From the NCBI GenBank assembly GCA_028277865.1, contig JANQFM010001087.1:1-6468 (forward strand): DNA of 6,468 bases, given 5' to 3'. The notes under the pieces are model-generated. The model saw only the letters and a list, made by a program, of their open reading frames with translations, made no database searches and had not been told where the DNA came from. Below, one piece after another: positions 5,300-6,468 of this stretch (the stretch's first letter is position 1; each line of letters starts with the position of its first letter). A program made the translations under genes and the position numbers. Source of the stretch: Acidobacteriota bacterium. GTDB taxonomy: Bacteria > Acidobacteriota > UBA6911 > RPQK01 > DATIPO01.

Positions 5300-6468
5300 C
5301 TATGACCGGATCCGAACCACAGTTCCCCGTTGCCCTGTCACAACTTGCCGCAGCCTCTCGCCCCATCGCTCCAGGGCCACTGTCATTTCGGGCAAGCGCG
5401 AATCCCGGTTGTAGATCGAAGTCACCTGACGGTCAGCCCACTTGTGGTTCAGGATCTTGGCGATGATCACGTCATCGATCCCCAGCCGGGCCAGGTTGGT
5501 CGCTCCCGTGCGCCGCAGATCGTGGGGAGTGAAGCTGAATCCCACCGCGTCCTGCAGCCGCAAATTCCCTTTCTGCAGGTACGTCAGGTGTCCGCTCTGC
5601 GCCTTGGACGGAAAGATCCACTCCGAATCGCCCGTCACAGGCTTGATCCGCTCGATGAGCTCTTTGGCGAAGGCGGACAGAGGCACCTGGTGCCGGCGGC
5701 GGTTCTTGGTGACCTTGCTCGGAATCATCCACACGCCGTCCTCGATCTGTTCCCAGCGCATCCGCTTGATTTCGCCGCCCCGCTGGCAAGTGGAGAGGAT
5801 CAGCCGGTAGACCGTCGCCGTCGGCTCGGACTTCTTCTGCAAGGCCTCCCAGAGCTGCCGGATCTCGTCGTCGCTGAGCACGCGGTCGCGGCTCTTTTCG
5901 GGGTAGGGATCGATGTTGCGGCAGGGATTGGGATGCTCGTCAGGCAGCAGTCCCTTCTTGACCGCGAAGTTGAAAATGGTCGACACCAGCGCTCGCACTC
6001 GGTTGGCCATAACCGGCGCTCGGCGTTCGATGGCGATGGAGTCCAGCAGCGCGGCCACGTCGGCTTTTTTGATGGTGCGGTAAGGCCGTCCGCTCCAGGT
6101 CGGGATGAGGTCGGCGGCAATGATCCGTTCGTCCTCGTGGACGCTGGAGGCGCTTTTTCGGGGGATGGCGTGGCGCTTGATGTAGTCCGCTGCCAGGGTT
6201 TCGAAGGTCTGCGAGTCCTCGACCTGTTGGATGGCCTTCTTGCGCCGCCTCTCCTGCGCCGGATCCTTTCCCATCGCCACCTGCGCGGCCATCTCCTGAG
6301 CCCTCCTTCGAGCATCGGCCAAGCTGAGCGCCGGATAAGTCCCGAGCGACAAACGGACGTTGCGGCGTCCGTTCTTGTAGGCGAAGCAAAACGTCCGCCG
6401 TCCGCGCTGGGTGACCCGGACGAGGAATGACCCGCCGGCGAACCCTTCGTCGTAGAAGTCCTCTTGGG
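5300..6468 (-). CDS. P4-type tyrosine integrase, 5'-truncated by window edge
   Basis: Site-specific recombinase that would insert and excise the element. Translating beyond the TTG at 6352 gives in-frame family sequence to the window edge (DEGFAGGSFLVRVTQ, RRTFCFAYKNGRR), the usual arm-type DNA-binding domain leading into LSLGTYPALSLADARRRA. The real start is therefore to the right of 6468 by a few tens of residues. A SAM-like core-binding domain follows (TFETLAADYIKRH through AALLDSIAIE and MANRVRALVSTIFNFAVKKG). The catalytic set is complete: Arg at 5780-5782 (CQRGGEI), Lys at 5705-5707 (VTKNRRRH), His 5522-5524 and Arg 5513-5515 (TPHDLRRTGATNLA), His 5444-5446 (LNHKW) and the nucleophile Tyr at 5411-5413 (SIYNRDSRLPEM). 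It should be active. Such integrases usually point away from a tRNA or similar attachment site, which would then lie just beyond the right edge. Stop TAG is at 5300-5302. Confidence 0.93.
   Translation of the reverse strand, partial: QEDFYDEGFAGGSFLVRVTQRGRRTFCFAYKNGRRNVRLSLGTYPALSLADARRRAQEMAAQVAMGKDPAQERRRKKAIQQVEDSQTFETLAADYIKRHAIPRKSASSVHEDERIIAADLIPTWSGRPYRTIKKADVAALLDSIAIERRAPVMANRVRALVSTIFNFAVKKGLLPDEHPNPCRNIDPYPEKSRDRVLSDDEIRQLWEALQKKSEPTATVYRLILSTCQRGGEIKRMRWEQIEDGVWMIPSKVTKNRRRHQVPLSAFAKELIERIKPVTGDSEWIFPSKAQSGHLTYLQKGNLRLQDAVGFSFTPHDLRRTGATNLARLGIDDVIIAKILNHKWADRQVTSIYNRDSRLPEMTVALERWGERLRQVVTGQRGTVVRIRS

Larger units (their letters stand above)
1..6468. mobile_element. Part of a P4-like integrative element (both ends outside the window)
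   Basis: A primase/helicase, an AlpA-type regulator, a toxin-antitoxin pair and a P4-type integrase together are the standard parts of an integrative island or phage satellite. The PadR / membrane protein / CHAT operon occupies a cargo position between the AlpA and integrase genes. No attachment-site repeat, tRNA, capsid or packaging gene, or conjugation gene is visible here, so satellite, defective prophage and integrative plasmid cannot be told apart. Confidence 0.7.

Noticed and set aside
5290..5309. Short hairpins (CGGCGCCG at 5290-5297; CCGG arms at 5295-5298 and 5306-5309) between the convergent toxin and integrase genes as a terminator
   Set aside because: Stems are only four base pairs and no T-tract follows on either strand.
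4722..5366. 214-codon minus-strand frame across the toxin-antitoxin genes
   Set aside because: Conflicts with two overlapping plus-strand genes that form a recognised pair; its translation is S/R-rich with no domain.
5330..6430. 366-codon plus-strand frame opposite the integrase
   Set aside because: Antisense shadow of a gene whose minus-strand reading contains every integrase catalytic residue.

Overview
This window looks like the inner part of an integrative mobile element from a high-GC bacterium. The best guess for the host is Acidobacteriota. That rests on family knowledge only: PadR regulators next to 'permease prefix' membrane proteins, and CHAT proteins next to membrane-anchored beta-domain proteins, are combinations I associate with that phylum. 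No rRNA, tRNA or CRISPR array was seen.

Layout, left to right. (1) 1-2005 is replication and control backbone: the 3' part of a large toprim-type primase/helicase with a clear Walker A motif, translationally coupled through an ATGA overlap to a 65-aa AlpA-type excision regulator. (2) 2006-4720 is a lower-GC cargo block. A convincing sigma70-type promoter with an overlapping inverted repeat drives a PadR repressor, a three-TM membrane protein overlapping it by one base, and a CHAT-domain cysteine protease 32 bp further on. (3) 4735-5255 is a toxin-antitoxin pair, a small antitoxin and a ParE/RelE-type toxin overlapping by GTGA. (4) 5300-6468 on the minus strand is a P4-type tyrosine integrase with an intact catalytic set. 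Its 5' end runs off the right edge.

The primase/helicase, AlpA and integrase would replicate, excise and integrate the element, and the toxin-antitoxin pair would keep it in the population. The PadR / membrane protein / CHAT operon is the interesting payload. The membrane protein appears to put a beta-sandwich domain outside the cytoplasm, and the CHAT protein has a signal peptide in place of the usual TPR array. Sensor and protease would then share the periplasmic side. I know of no characterised system with this exact architecture; this is inference and has not been tested by database search.

Both end genes are cut by the window. The apparent starts at position 6 (GTG) and 6352 (TTG) are internal codons, because recognisable family sequence continues through both.
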